Shown: one piece after another, positions 36,775 to 45,014 of the stretch
Layout: every line of letters starts with the position of its first letter
How positions within the stretch are numbered: position 1 is the first letter of the stretch
Assembly: GCF_025144665.1 (NCBI RefSeq)
Contig: NZ_CP102294.1
Coordinates: forward strand, 620,001 to 684,000
DNA: 64,000 bases
Source of the DNA: Alistipes ihumii AP11
Lineage (GTDB): Bacteria; Bacteroidota; Bacteroidia; Bacteroidales; Rikenellaceae
Reading direction: 5' to 3'
The notes under the pieces: model-generated
Told to the model about the DNA's origin: nothing
What the model saw: the letters and a program-made list of their open reading frames with translations, nothing else
Databases searched by the model: none
Translations under genes and position numbers: made by a program

Positions 36775-37162
36775 CGTTCCTTGCCGGAAACCACCGGACG
36801 CACGGAACTCGGTTCAAAATTAAAATTTTTTCCGGACATATCGGACTCTGCGGAATCAAATAAGAAGCCCGTTTCTTAGTCTTCTCCGGAAACTCGACCG
36901 GTTTTCCCGCCGACTGGAATTCCGGCAGACGGTTCCACCTCGGGCCGGCGAAAAAAAAACGAGAATACCGAGGCTCCGCGCTCGGACCGGGATGTAGCTA
37001 ATCGCTTTTGCGGCGATTGAGCCATGTGTCAGCCGCGTTTTTTATTTCTGCACGGTTTCAACCCAAGGATATCCGCCGCGAACGTACGCCATCGAAGTCC
37101 CGCGCGCTCCCAACGACATGGCGATTCGACGGTGCGTTTCCGACGAAAACAGGCGAAAAGCG
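36775..37162. other. Intergenic region with candidate promoter and unexplained hairpins
   Basis: Almost 390 bases without a gene. It holds the candidate promoter for the lipoprotein (36825-36832) and a structured part at about 36952-37045. That part has a minus-strand CCGAG/CTCGG stem (36968-36985) followed by nine Ts (36951-36959), and on the plus strand a bulged stem around 36997-37022 and a GCGGC/GCCGC stem (37010-37014, 37032-37036) followed by six Ts. No known RNA family is recognised. Confidence 0.45.
36825..36832 (-). promoter_or_regulatory. Candidate -7 element (TAATTTTG) for the lipoprotein gene
   Basis: TAATTTTG on the minus strand, 50 bases before ATG 36774, inside an AT-rich patch. 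No TTTG is seen at -33. Confidence 0.45.
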
Positions 37163-37198
37163 AAGGAGGACGGGACATGCGTATGTCCCGTCCTCCTT
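37163..37198 (-). terminator. Intrinsic terminator of the ribosomal operon (after tsf)
   Basis: A perfect 16-bp inverted repeat (37163-37178 with 37183-37198, 4-base loop) begins 31 bases after the tsf stop. The following bases on the minus strand are T-rich (CGCTTTTCG). It is one of the longest perfect stems in the window. Confidence 0.8.
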
Positions 37199-37229
37199 TA
37201 CGTTCCGAAGCGGTCTTCCGCTACAAGCC

Positions 37230-38051
37230 TTAATCGTTCAGCGAGAAACGCTTGTAGGCGACCACGGTGGCTTCGGCGTCGGCCTGCTTGATGTAGGCGC
37301 CGACCGAAATCTTGTTGTTCTTCACGAGAGGCTGGTTGAGCAGCGTATTCTCGGTCAGGAACTTGTTCACCTTGCCCTCGGCAATCTTATCGAGCATGGC
37401 CTCGGGCTTACCGTCCAAACGGGCTTGCTCGCGGCCGATTTCGCGCTCCTTTTCGACGACAGCCGGATCGCAGTCGCCCCGGTCGATCGCAATGGGAGCC
37501 ATAGCGGCAGCCTGCATGGCCACATCCTTGGCCGTTTCCATGGCGATCTCCTTGTTGAAGCCGACTAGCACGCCCAGCTTATGGTTCGTATGAATGTAGG
37601 TCACGCACATCGGCGCCTCGATCTTGGCATAGTATACCAGTTCGACCTTCTCGCCGGTCTGTCCCGACTTCTCGGTCACCTTGTCGGCCACGGTCCGGCC
37701 CGCCTCCACACTCACGGCTTTCAGCGCTTCGAGATCGGCGGCATCGGCCTTGACGGCGATTTCGAGAATCTCGTCAGCCGTAACCGAGAACTCCGAGTTC
37801 TTCGCGACGAAGTCGGTCTCGCAGGCGAGGCAAAGCATATAACCCTTCCCGCCGACGATCTTCGACACGACGACCCCTTCGGTAGCCGAACGGTCGGCGC
37901 GCTTGGCAGCGACCAGCTTGCCCTTCTCGCGGATGATATCCTGAGCCTTGGCATAGTCGCCCTCGGCCTCGATCAGCGCTTTCTTGCAGTCCATCATGCC
38001 CGCTCCGGTCATCTTGCGGAGCTTGGCCACATCAGCAGCTTTTATTTCCAT
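37230..38051 (-). CDS. tsf: Translation elongation factor Ts
   Basis: A 273-residue guanine-nucleotide exchange factor for EF-Tu. The N-terminal UBA-like domain and exchange motif are clear (AADVAKLRKMTGAGMMDCKKAL), with the conserved CETDFVAKNSEF and YIHTNHKLGVLVGFN segments of the core. It lies 32 bases after rpsB, the usual arrangement, and is followed by the strong terminator at 37163. Confidence 0.98.
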   Translation of the reverse strand: MEIKAADVAKLRKMTGAGMMDCKKALIEAEGDYAKAQDIIREKGKLVAAKRADRSATEGVVVSKIVGGKGYMLCLACETDFVAKNSEFSVTADEILEIAVKADAADLEALKAVSVEAGRTVADKVTEKSGQTGEKVELVYYAKIEAPMCVTYIHTNHKLGVLVGFNKEIAMETAKDVAMQAAAMAPIAIDRGDCDPAVVEKEREIGREQARLDGKPEAMLDKIAEGKVNKFLTENTLLNQPLVKNNKISVGAYIKQADAEATVVAYKRFSLND

Positions 38052-38083
38052 AGGTCTTCGAATTTTTAATCGACAATCAACAA

Positions 38084-38971
38084 TTACTCGGCAGCGGCTT
38101 CGACTGCAGGCGCTTCAGCGGTTTCGGGCTCGGCCTTGGCCTCCGAGGCGGGAGCTTCCGCCTTGGCTTCCCCGGCAGGGGCCTCCGCCTTGGCGGACTC
38201 GGCCTTGACGGCCTTGCGGATGCGGGGCTTGGCCTCCTTCTCCTCCTTCTTGGGAGCCTCGGCAGCCTCTTTCTCTTTCTCCAGCTTGCGCTCGGCCAGA
38301 CCTTCGCCGATAGCGGCCGTTACGGCTTCGAGAACCACTGCGATGGACTTGGCGGCATCGTCGTTTGCCGGAATCACATAATCGATATCCGTCGGATCAC
38401 AACAAGTATCAACCATGGCAAACACAGGGATGTTCAGGCGCTTGGCCTCTTTCACCGCATTGGCTTCCTTCTGCACGTCGACGACGAACAAGGCGGCGGG
38501 AAGACGGGTCAGATCGGCGATCGATCCGAGGTTCTTCTCCAGCTTGGCGCGCTGACGGGCGATCTGGAGTTTTTCTCTCTTGGAAAAGTTATCGTAGGTA
38601 CCGTCGGCCGTATATTTGTCGATGGTAGCCATTTTCTTGACGGCTTTGCGTATGGTAGGGAAGTTCGTAAGCATACCGCCCGGCCAGCGTTCGGTCACAT
38701 AAGGCATATTCACGGCGGCAACCGTCTCCGCCACGACGTCCTTGGCCTGCTTCTTCGTCGCTACGAAGAGTACGCGACGGCCGCTCTTGGCGATCTGCTT
38801 GAGGGCTGCGGCAGCCTCGTCGATTTTGGCGACGGTCTTGTGCAGATCGATGATGTGGATCCCGTTCTTCTCCATGAAGATATAGGGAGCCATCTTGGGA
38901 TTCCACTTTCTTTTCAGGTGACCGAAATGGGCGCCGGCCTCCAGTAATTGATTAAAATCAGTTCTTGACAT
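38084..38971 (-). CDS. rpsB: 30S ribosomal protein S2 with a long acidic/alanine-rich tail
   Basis: A 295-residue S2 protein of the small subunit; it starts MSRTDFNQLLEAGAHFGHLK and contains GGMLTNFPTIRKAVKKM and VDTCCDPTDIDYVIPANDDA. The normal S2 core ends near residue 230. The remaining ~60 residues are low-complexity, made of Ala, Glu, Lys and Pro with near-repeats such as KAEAPAGEAKAEAPASEAKA. Such tails occur in some Bacteroidetes, but the length and repetition are notable. Upstream (38972-39146) a small hairpin separates it from rpsI, with no clear promoter, so the four ribosomal genes may share one transcript. Confidence 0.97.
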   Translation of the reverse strand: MSRTDFNQLLEAGAHFGHLKRKWNPKMAPYIFMEKNGIHIIDLHKTVAKIDEAAAALKQIAKSGRRVLFVATKKQAKDVVAETVAAVNMPYVTERWPGGMLTNFPTIRKAVKKMATIDKYTADGTYDNFSKREKLQIARQRAKLEKNLGSIADLTRLPAALFVVDVQKEANAVKEAKRLNIPVFAMVDTCCDPTDIDYVIPANDDAAKSIAVVLEAVTAAIGEGLAERKLEKEKEAAEAPKKEEKEAKPRIRKAVKAESAKAEAPAGEAKAEAPASEAKAEPETAEAPAVEAAAE

Positions 38972-39015
38972 TTTTTCTGATCGTTAAATCTTCTGATTAA
39001 AATTCTCTTTACATC

Positions 39016-39052
39016 AATCGCGGCGGTAGTGTACGGGACAATCCCCGCGATT
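39016..39052 (-). other. Hairpin in the rpsI-rpsB intergenic space
   Basis: An 8-bp perfect stem (39016-39023 with 39045-39052) with a 21-base loop lies about 45 bases before rpsB. It may be an attenuator or an S2 leader structure. No T-run follows it. Confidence 0.35.
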
Positions 39053-39146
39053 TTCCGCAGCAGGGCAACACCGGAGTAGCACGCCTCGGGCGCAGTCTCC
39101 GCCATTTGATCCCTTGCTGTGCTTTCCGCGAACGCAAGACGGGAAA

Positions 39147-39539
39147 CTAACGCTTGCTGAACTGGAACTTGCGACGTGCGCCGGGCTGACCGGGTTTCTT
39201 ACGCTCCACCTCGCGCGGGTCGCGCGTCATGAAGCCGCTCTTCTTCAGAACCGGACGCATTTCGGCGTCGATTTCGCACAGCGCGCGCGCGATCCCGAGA
39301 CGGGCAGCCTCGGCCTGACCTTTGATTCCGCCGCCATCGAGATTGATGGTGATGTCGAAATTCTCAGCGGTGTTCGTAACCAGCAGCGGCTGCTTTACGA
39401 CGTACTGGAAAATCTCCAACGGAAAATAAGCGGCCAAAGGCCTCCGGTTGATCGTAATGTTCCCCTTGCCGGGTTTCACGTAAACGCGAGCCACGGCGGC
39501 TTTCCTGCGTCCTACGGTATTTACAACTTCCATACTCAT
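39147..39539 (-). CDS. rpsI: 30S ribosomal protein S9
   Basis: A 130-residue small-subunit protein. It has the S9 signature VGRRKAAVARVYVKPGKG, GGGIKGQAEAARLGIARAL and the basic tail GQPGARRKFQFSKR that reaches the P-site tRNA. The start at 39539 shares one base with the rplM stop (TAATG), so translation is coupled; an ATG two codons later is an alternative. The gene order L13-S9 is the universal one. Confidence 0.98.
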   Translation of the reverse strand: MSMEVVNTVGRRKAAVARVYVKPGKGNITINRRPLAAYFPLEIFQYVVKQPLLVTNTAENFDITINLDGGGIKGQAEAARLGIARALCEIDAEMRPVLKKSGFMTRDPREVERKKPGQPGARRKFQFSKR

Positions 39540-39994
39540 TACTTGATCTCGTTTAATTTGACGGTCTTAGGGGCCTGTGCGGCATGGGGATGCTCCGCCC
39601 CGGCATACACCTTCAGGTTACGCAGCTGAGCGGCGCCCAGACGCGTGCGGGGAAGCATGCCCTTGACAGCTTTTTCGATGATGAATTCGGGCTTTTTCTT
39701 GAGGTACTCCGCAGGAGTGGTTACCCGCACGCCCCCGGGATAGCCCGAATGGCGGACATACTGCTTGTCCGAAAGCTTGTTGCCGGTCAGCTTCACCTTC
39801 TCGGCGTTGATAATGACGACGTTGTCGCCACAATCGACGTGAGGAGTGAAACTCGGCTTGTTCTTGCCGCGCAGAATCTTCGCGACCTGCGATGCGAGAC
39901 GGCCCAGTACCGCGTCCGTCGCGTCGATCAGCACCCATTGCTTGTCGACGTTGGCGGCGTTGGCGGAGATCGTCTTGTAGCTCAGTGACTCCAC
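39539..39994 (-). CDS. rplM: 50S ribosomal protein L13
   Basis: A 151-residue large-subunit protein ([20 protein letters not shown], then [38 protein letters not shown] and the [20 protein letters not shown] segment). It is first in the rplM-rpsI-rpsB-tsf group on the minus strand. Its leader contains a short hairpin (GCCCG/CGGGC, 40041-40056) and a -7 element at 40061. Confidence 0.98.
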   Translation of the reverse strand: MESLSYKTISANAANVDKQWVLIDATDAVLGRLASQVAKILRGKNKPSFTPHVDCGDNVVIINAEKVKLTGNKLSDKQYVRHSGYPGGVRVTTPAEYLKKKPEFIIEKAVKGMLPRTRLGAAQLRNLKVYAGAEHPHAAQAPKTVKLNEIK

Positions 39995-40060
39995 TTTTTT
40001 AAGGTTTAAGATATTAATACTTGTTTGTTTATGTGATCCATGCCCGCTTCAACGGGCTTG

Positions 40061-40068
40061 CAAAGATA
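40061..40068 (-). promoter_or_regulatory. Candidate -7 element (TATCTTTG) for the rplM operon
   Basis: TATCTTTG on the minus strand, 67 bases before the rplM ATG. A TTTTTG lies upstream with a 16-base spacer, somewhat shorter than usual. A GCCCG/CGGGC hairpin sits in the leader just after the expected transcription start. Confidence 0.6.
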
Positions 40069-40283
40069 GCGATTTTCCCGAAAACAAAAAAATTACGGAG
40101 AATCTTTGAATAGGATAAGATACTTTTCCGCACTTGTCCGAACGACAGCGCCGACAGAAAGGGCGCGCAGGAAAGGACTCGGCGACCGGACCGCCAAGCC
40201 GGAACCTGCTATGCCTTCGTCAAACGGCACGACATGTGCGGACCGGCTCCTCTGCGCATCCTGCCGAGAATACGCAGCAGCCG

Positions 40284-40910
40284 CTACCAAACATTCTTAT
40301 GAATTCGATCCTCTGTCCGAATTTCTTTCTGCTTGCAGATATGGGCGTTCTCAGCAGGATAGCCTATCGTGAGCAGGCAAATGAATTCATACCCCTCGGG
40401 AGCATTCACGATTTCCTTTATCTTGCCCGCCTCGTCGCTTACGGGGATATGAAACGCCGCTCCCAGACCTTCGTTGGCGGCGGCGAGCAGCATGTTCTCC
40501 AGCGCACACCAAGCCGAAGCGAAGTAGTTGAGCGAGCTTTGCTCTGCCGGCCTGAGCAAGGGGTGTGTTTTCTGACGGAAAAACGGAATAATCAGCAGTC
40601 CGCTCTCCATCAGCATTTTTTGCTGTTTGGGCAGCGCATCGGCAAACATCGCCATCTTGTCCTTGTCGTCGGATTCGTCCACCTCGAATACAAGCTTTCT
40701 GAATGCCGCCATGTTCTTGGCGAGCGGAGCGATCACTTTCGTAATGCTTTCACGGCCACGCACCACGATGAACTCCAACTGGCGCAGATGGTCGTTGGTC
40801 GGGGCCTTGAACGCCGCATCGATCACTTTTTTAAGAATTTCGTCGCTTACTTCGCGATCGGAGAAATCGCGGCATGTACGGCGTTTCTCCAATACTTCGT
40901 AGAAATCCAT
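40284..40910 (-). CDS. Nitroreductase-family FMN oxidoreductase
   Basis: A 208-residue flavoenzyme of the NAD(P)H-dependent nitroreductase fold. The FMN-phosphate-binding start is EVLEKRRTCRDFSDREVSDE, followed by FKAPTNDHLRQLEFIVV and, near the end, GLGAAFHIPVSD and LLTIGYPAENAH. These enzymes reduce nitro compounds, quinones or other electrophiles. It is divergent from the AraC regulator at 41043, which is a likely controller. The ending (CKQKEIRTEDRIHKNVW) is not distinctive. Confidence 0.9.
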   Translation of the reverse strand: MDFYEVLEKRRTCRDFSDREVSDEILKKVIDAAFKAPTNDHLRQLEFIVVRGRESITKVIAPLAKNMAAFRKLVFEVDESDDKDKMAMFADALPKQQKMLMESGLLIIPFFRQKTHPLLRPAEQSSLNYFASAWCALENMLLAAANEGLGAAFHIPVSDEAGKIKEIVNAPEGYEFICLLTIGYPAENAHICKQKEIRTEDRIHKNVW

Positions 40911-40949
40911 AACGTTATGTTTTTAAGTTATGCTTTTTGTTCCCGATCG

Positions 40950-40957
40950 CAAAATTA
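40950..40957 (-). promoter_or_regulatory. Candidate -7 element (TAATTTTG) for the nitroreductase gene
   Basis: TAATTTTG on the minus strand, 40 bases before ATG 40910. It sits in the 132-base gap shared with the AraC regulator. Confidence 0.5.
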
Positions 40958-40994
40958 GCCCCGCTTATTGTCACATATTTGCGATATCGTTTCA

Positions 40995-41002
40995 TAGATT
41001 TG
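40995..41002 (+). promoter_or_regulatory. Candidate -7 element (TAGATTTG) for the AraC regulator gene
   Basis: TAGATTTG, 41 bases before ATG 41043; a TTG lies upstream but with a 24-base spacer, longer than the norm. Confidence 0.4.
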
Positions 41003-41042
41003 TCGTATATTCGCATTCGAGCGAATCCAAATCTCTATATGT

Positions 41043-41897
41043 ATGGAAGACACCGCCGTCCCTTACGAATTGCCCGAAGCGGAAAATCACTCGTTCTTCT
41101 TCATAGACCAACGGATCGAAACAGGAATCGAGGCGAAGCTGCACCGGCACGACGCGTGGGAACTGTATTACGTGGTTCACGGACAAGGAAACCGAACGGC
41201 GGGCGACACGCTTCAGCCCTTTGCGGCAGGTGACGTAGCGCTGATCCCACCGTCCATGCTTCACCGCTGGGAGTACGCACCGGACTCGGCGGACAGCGAC
41301 GGGTGCGTCCGCTATCTGATGGTGGCTTTCAGCCACTTGTTGGTGGAGCGATGCATGGAAGCGTTTCCCGAATTGCGGAATCGGCTGACAAACATCGTCT
41401 TCCCGACCGACGCGCTGAAGTTCGGGCCGGAAAGCTCCCGCGTCCTTCGCAAGATATTAGCCGGAATGAACGGCATGGACGAATTGGGCCGCCTATGCGA
41501 AATGCTCCGCCTGTTGCCTATCGTTTTTACGTCGTCGGATCATACGCTCGCCGGCCACCCGATGCGCATCGAGCGGGATGTGAGGCGGATACAGCAAATC
41601 TCGGCATACGTCATGGCGCACTACGTCCATACTATCTCGCTGAACGACATCGCTGCGGAAGCGGGCATGAGCCGCTCGGCGTTCTGCACTTATTTCAAGC
41701 GATGCAAGGGGATGACCTTCTCGCAGTTCGTCACGCAATACCGCTTGAACACCGCTTGCGAACTGCTGAAACACTCGCAGAAACAGGTATCGGAAATATG
41801 CTATATGGTCGGGTTCAACGACCTGCCCCATTTCATACGGGTGTTCACGAACGCCTTGGGCATGTCGCCGTCCAAATACCGGAAACGATTCGGATAA
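41043..41897 (+). CDS. AraC-family transcriptional regulator with cupin sensor domain
   Basis: A 284-residue one-component regulator. The N-terminal half is a cupin-like sensing domain (KLHRHDAWELYYVVHGQG, FAAGDVALIPPSMLHRW). The C-terminal half has the two helix-turn-helix motifs of AraC proteins (ISLNDIAAEAGMSRSAFCTY and QVSEICYMVGFNDLPHFIRV), ending MSPSKYRKRFG. It probably controls the divergent nitroreductase gene and perhaps the flavin reductase and NimA-like genes nearby. The ligand is unknown. Confidence 0.92.
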   Translation: MEDTAVPYELPEAENHSFFFIDQRIETGIEAKLHRHDAWELYYVVHGQGNRTAGDTLQPFAAGDVALIPPSMLHRWEYAPDSADSDGCVRYLMVAFSHLLVERCMEAFPELRNRLTNIVFPTDALKFGPESSRVLRKILAGMNGMDELGRLCEMLRLLPIVFTSSDHTLAGHPMRIERDVRRIQQISAYVMAHYVHTISLNDIAAEAGMSRSAFCTYFKRCKGMTFSQFVTQYRLNTACELLKHSQKQVSEICYMVGFNDLPHFIRVFTNALGMSPSKYRKRFG

Positions 41898-41980
41898 CCC
41901 AAGACGCGGTTCCCACTTCGTGAATTGCCATACACTCGTTCATGAAAAGGAAACGGCTTTCCGCGTGTTTCTCGGGACGG

Positions 41981-42487
41981 TCAGCGCACCCAGCAATTCA
42001 GTATCTCGGCGATATACATTTTATGGTCGCCGCCGTGCGTTTCCCCGTACCATTGCGGATATATGCTTTCATCGACGAACAGGCCCTCGTTGATCATGGA
42101 GGCGTACAGCTTGCGGCACTCCAGCGTCAGCCGCGACTGCTCGAAAGCCACGTTGCCCAGTTCCGTCGGGCGGGGAGTCAGCCCCGCCTCGGCTGCCTTA
42201 TCGATCCGACGACCCGATTTCGAGCCGCAGATACGATAGGCCTCCCTGTCGCCATGTCCCAAAAAGGAGAGCGTAAAGCACGTTTCCCGCTCCATAAACT
42301 CGTAGGTATAACGCTCGGGGCGCACGAAAACGAACGCGACGGGCCTGTTCCACAAAAAGCCGGCTCCGCCCCACGACGCGGTCATCGTATTGAACTTTTC
42401 CGGGCTGCCCGCCGTCACGAGCATCCACTCCCTTCCGATCAGCTCGATGAAATTCTCGGCCAGACGGGCCGGATCGATCCTTTCCAT
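41981..42487 (-). CDS. Flavin reductase-like FMN-binding protein
   Basis: A 168-residue split-barrel flavin reductase-like protein. Family features are FIELIGREWMLVTAG, FNTMTASWGGAGFLWNRPVA, FVRPERYTYEFME and CFTLSFLG. Such proteins bind FMN and use NAD(P)H to reduce it or act on small substrates. The start is taken at ATG 42487 (MERIDPARLAEN), 10 bases after the NimA-like stop. An ATG at 42511 would give a 14-base overlap. It forms an operon with the NimA-like gene. Confidence 0.9.
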   Translation of the reverse strand: MERIDPARLAENFIELIGREWMLVTAGSPEKFNTMTASWGGAGFLWNRPVAFVFVRPERYTYEFMERETCFTLSFLGHGDREAYRICGSKSGRRIDKAAEAGLTPRPTELGNVAFEQSRLTLECRKLYASMINEGLFVDESIYPQWYGETHGGDHKMYIAEILNCWVR

Positions 42488-42497
42488 ATGCTTCAGC

Positions 42498-42986
42498 TTA
42501 TTTGGTTTCAATTCGCTTGCCCTTGCCCGTCACATGCTCTATGTCCAGCCGCAAGACCTCGGTCCTGCCGAACGAGCCCGCTATGTACTTCTCGGCCGTC
42601 TCCCGGTAGTCGGGACTGTACTTGGCCGCCAGCAGCCGGAGCGCCTCAAGCCGCTCGGCCTCGGGCAGCGAGCGACGAATTCTTCCGAAAGCCAACGCGC
42701 TCTCATAAGCGGTGGTGAACCGAGCCGGCATCACTTCGGTCCGGCCAACGACGCAGAAAGAGACCCGGTCGCAGACATCGAGGCTGTCGAGTTTGAAACC
42801 CGACGGAGCGCAATGGAAATAGAGGCTACGGTCGCGCATCGCGTAGCTGAGCGGGATGCCGTAGCCGTAACCGTTCATGCCCTGCATCGCCAGAAAGCCG
42901 TACTCGCCCCTCTCCAGCAATTTCCACGCCGCATCGCAGGACAGCACACGGTCCTTACGACGAATATCCCTGAAAACGGAATCCAT
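42498..42986 (-). CDS. Pyridoxamine 5'-phosphate oxidase-fold protein, NimA-like
   Basis: A 162-residue FMN-binding split-barrel protein resembling the 5-nitroimidazole reductases (Nim). Landmarks: FRDIRRKDRVLSCDAAWKLL, GEYGFLAMQGMNGYGYGIPL, LYFHCAPSGFKLDSL (the conserved histidine of the family) and KYIAGSFGRTEVLRLDIEH. Nim proteins can inactivate metronidazole-type drugs, but most chromosomal homologues have no proven role, so resistance should not be assumed. It is transcribed together with the flavin reductase gene. Confidence 0.85.
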   Translation of the reverse strand: MDSVFRDIRRKDRVLSCDAAWKLLERGEYGFLAMQGMNGYGYGIPLSYAMRDRSLYFHCAPSGFKLDSLDVCDRVSFCVVGRTEVMPARFTTAYESALAFGRIRRSLPEAERLEALRLLAAKYSPDYRETAEKYIAGSFGRTEVLRLDIEHVTGKGKRIETK

Positions 42987-43260
42987 AGAAACGAATTATA
43001 AAGGTGAGTAAAAGTACGGCTTTCCAGCGAACGAAACAAGCGGACCGGGCCTCTCCGCCGCAGCTCCTCCTTTATGTGCCACAGGCCGCCCGTGCAACTT
43101 TTCCGACGCCGAAACGGACCGTTTAATATACGAATATGAACGAAATGTGCAAAAATATTCACGTTTATCAAGATTTCGTTTTCTAAAAAGCGGATTCATC
43201 GTGAACTTTAGAATCCATTCGTTCACCCACCAAATCAATGCAACAAGAATAAAGGGCATC

Positions 43261-43521
43261 ATGGCTATCAGAAGAAGCTATCTAATCAGAATCCGCGAAG
43301 TACAGCAATTCGCCTTGCGCTATTACGAAAAGGGAAGACACGACAAATGCTTCAAACAAGTATGGAAGAAATACGTCTTTCCGAGATTCGGAATTAATTA
43401 CAATACCTTCTTACGCTATATGAAAACGGACGTGGACAAACTGCTCGGCCAAGCGGAAAAACAGAAAGAAGAAGCATGTATTAGCGTATACGAACAGGCC
43501 GATCTGCAAACGGAACCGTAG
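43261..43521 (+). CDS. Small basic conserved Bacteroidales protein
   Basis: An 86-residue, strongly basic protein (MAIRRSYLIRIREVQQFALR, VWKKYVFPRFGINYNTFLRY) with no signal peptide. The pattern matches small Bacteroides proteins I recall, of unknown function, in which a helix is followed by a conserved W/Y-R-x-x-[IV]-[YF]-P-x-[FY]-x-I-x-x-x-[TS]-[FY]-x-x-Y segment. The charge and the aromatic-basic pattern would suit nucleic-acid binding, which is an inference. The frame is open for 38 codons upstream of ATG 43261, but in AT-rich sequence that looks non-coding. It stands alone. Confidence 0.65.
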   Translation: MAIRRSYLIRIREVQQFALRYYEKGRHDKCFKQVWKKYVFPRFGINYNTFLRYMKTDVDKLLGQAEKQKEEACISVYEQADLQTEP

Positions 43522-43769
43522 GTCATCTTCCGTCATCAGTCATAGAGGCCAATTGATTCCCGACGAATCGCAGCACGAGTCGTTCGAGCGTTTTCGCGGA
43601 TGGATGAGCGACTGGAGACCTCCGGCGGACGGCATGCTACCGGCCGAAAAGGACCGGCAGCCCGACGCAACGAAAAACGCGTTCCGTGCGGGCGTCGTAA
43701 CGGCGCACGAATTTCCCGCTACCAGGGCAACAGCCTCGTTGCATCGGACCCTCATACCGGCAGGAAACG

Positions 43770-45014
43770 CTACCGGCTGCCGTACCTTTCCTTCAGCATG
43801 GCGTTGTATTCCCGGATCAGATAGAAAACGTACTCGCCCGTCTCGTCATCGGCCGAGAAACTGTACTCGGTCCTGCGGCCGGGCGAGAAGTTCCATATCA
43901 GCGACAACTGGACGCCGCCGTCGAGAAAAGCGTCGTAATAGGTCCGATAGGCCTGCTTGAGCGGAAGAAGCCCGCCGAATTCGCCGACGATGTACACTTT
44001 GTTCAGCGAGCGGGCCGTGCCCATAGCCACGGCAATCTGCTCGGACAACGTCACCTTGCCCCGGTCGGCGAACTCGCGCCCGGCCTCGTAGACATGCTCG
44101 CTCATACCCTCCGCAGGATCGGGAGTGAACAGTTCCGTAGCGGCGCGATACTGCTGCGTATCGTCCACGGAGAACGTGTACTCGGTATTCAGATGATACT
44201 GCGAGGGTCGCATGGCCGAATGGCCCGACACGATCATCCGCCCGTCGGGATCGAGCGACCGGACCGTCTCGGCGAACAAACGGATGGCGTAGCGCACGTC
44301 GCGGCCCTGAATCCAATAACGGGCGTCGGTTTTCCCGAACTCCTTCTGCCAGTTGGGCAGGTCGGCCTGCAAATTGAACTCGTTGCCGAACTCCCATGCG
44401 AAAATGCTCTTGTATGGCTTGAGGGCCTCGACGACATCGGTCGTGTACGCCTTCAGGAACTCGGTCGTCCGGCTTCCCTCGATTCCCCAGCTGCGATAAG
44501 GTTCCCTCACGTAATCCGGAACGGTCGTATAAATCCAGAAAAAGCTCGGAATCAAGCCGATCTCCAACTTCTCGGCATAGGCCGCCAACCGGGCGAGAGC
44601 CAAGAGATACTCCTCCCGGTTCTGCGTATACGCCGTCAGCTCGGATGCGAAATATACGCCGCAATTGAAACGCACGATACCCACCCCGTTCCGGCGAAGG
44701 ACGTCCAGCGCGGCGAACGAATCGCTCAAATCGATCCGGCCCTGAGCATCCCTCTTTTTATGCAGCGAGACAAGCAACAGTTCATAACAGTTCGTACCGG
44801 TCGCATAATATTTCGCTCCGTTCAGATAGATCGACGCGGTCTGCGTGCTGTCGGACGACACGTAGAGTCCCTTGCGCGCCGTCGAGTCGGTCCAGTAGGA
44901 GGCCACGGTATCCGGTTCCCCTGCCCCGGCGCTCCGCTTCGACGAATCGCGCCCGCAGCTGCCTACGGACAAAACGGCCGCCGCGAGCAGGACATACGAT
45001 AAAAATGCCTTCAT
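43770..45014 (-). CDS. Glycoside hydrolase family 5-like (cellulase-superfamily) lipoprotein
   Basis: A 414-residue surface lipoprotein with a TIM-barrel glycosidase. It starts MKAFLSYVLLAAAVLSVGSC (lipobox VGSC). The general acid Glu is in FAWEFGNEFNLQADL, preceded by the family's Asn. The nucleophile Glu is expected in VYIVGEFGGLLPL. It is similar to mannanase/cellulase-like members of GH5, but the precise substrate cannot be assigned. ATG 45014 is chosen over an upstream Met because it starts the signal peptide. No susC/susD pair is adjacent. Confidence 0.8.
   Translation of the reverse strand: MKAFLSYVLLAAAVLSVGSCGRDSSKRSAGAGEPDTVASYWTDSTARKGLYVSSDSTQTASIYLNGAKYYATGTNCYELLLVSLHKKRDAQGRIDLSDSFAALDVLRRNGVGIVRFNCGVYFASELTAYTQNREEYLLALARLAAYAEKLEIGLIPSFFWIYTTVPDYVREPYRSWGIEGSRTTEFLKAYTTDVVEALKPYKSIFAWEFGNEFNLQADLPNWQKEFGKTDARYWIQGRDVRYAIRLFAETVRSLDPDGRMIVSGHSAMRPSQYHLNTEYTFSVDDTQQYRAATELFTPDPAEGMSEHVYEAGREFADRGKVTLSEQIAVAMGTARSLNKVYIVGEFGGLLPLKQAYRTYYDAFLDGGVQLSLIWNFSPGRRTEYSFSADDETGEYVFYLIREYNAMLKERYGSR

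Noticed and set aside
43553-43960. 135-codon plus-strand frame after the small basic protein
   Set aside because: It extends antisense into the GH5-like lipoprotein gene and has no recognisable motif.
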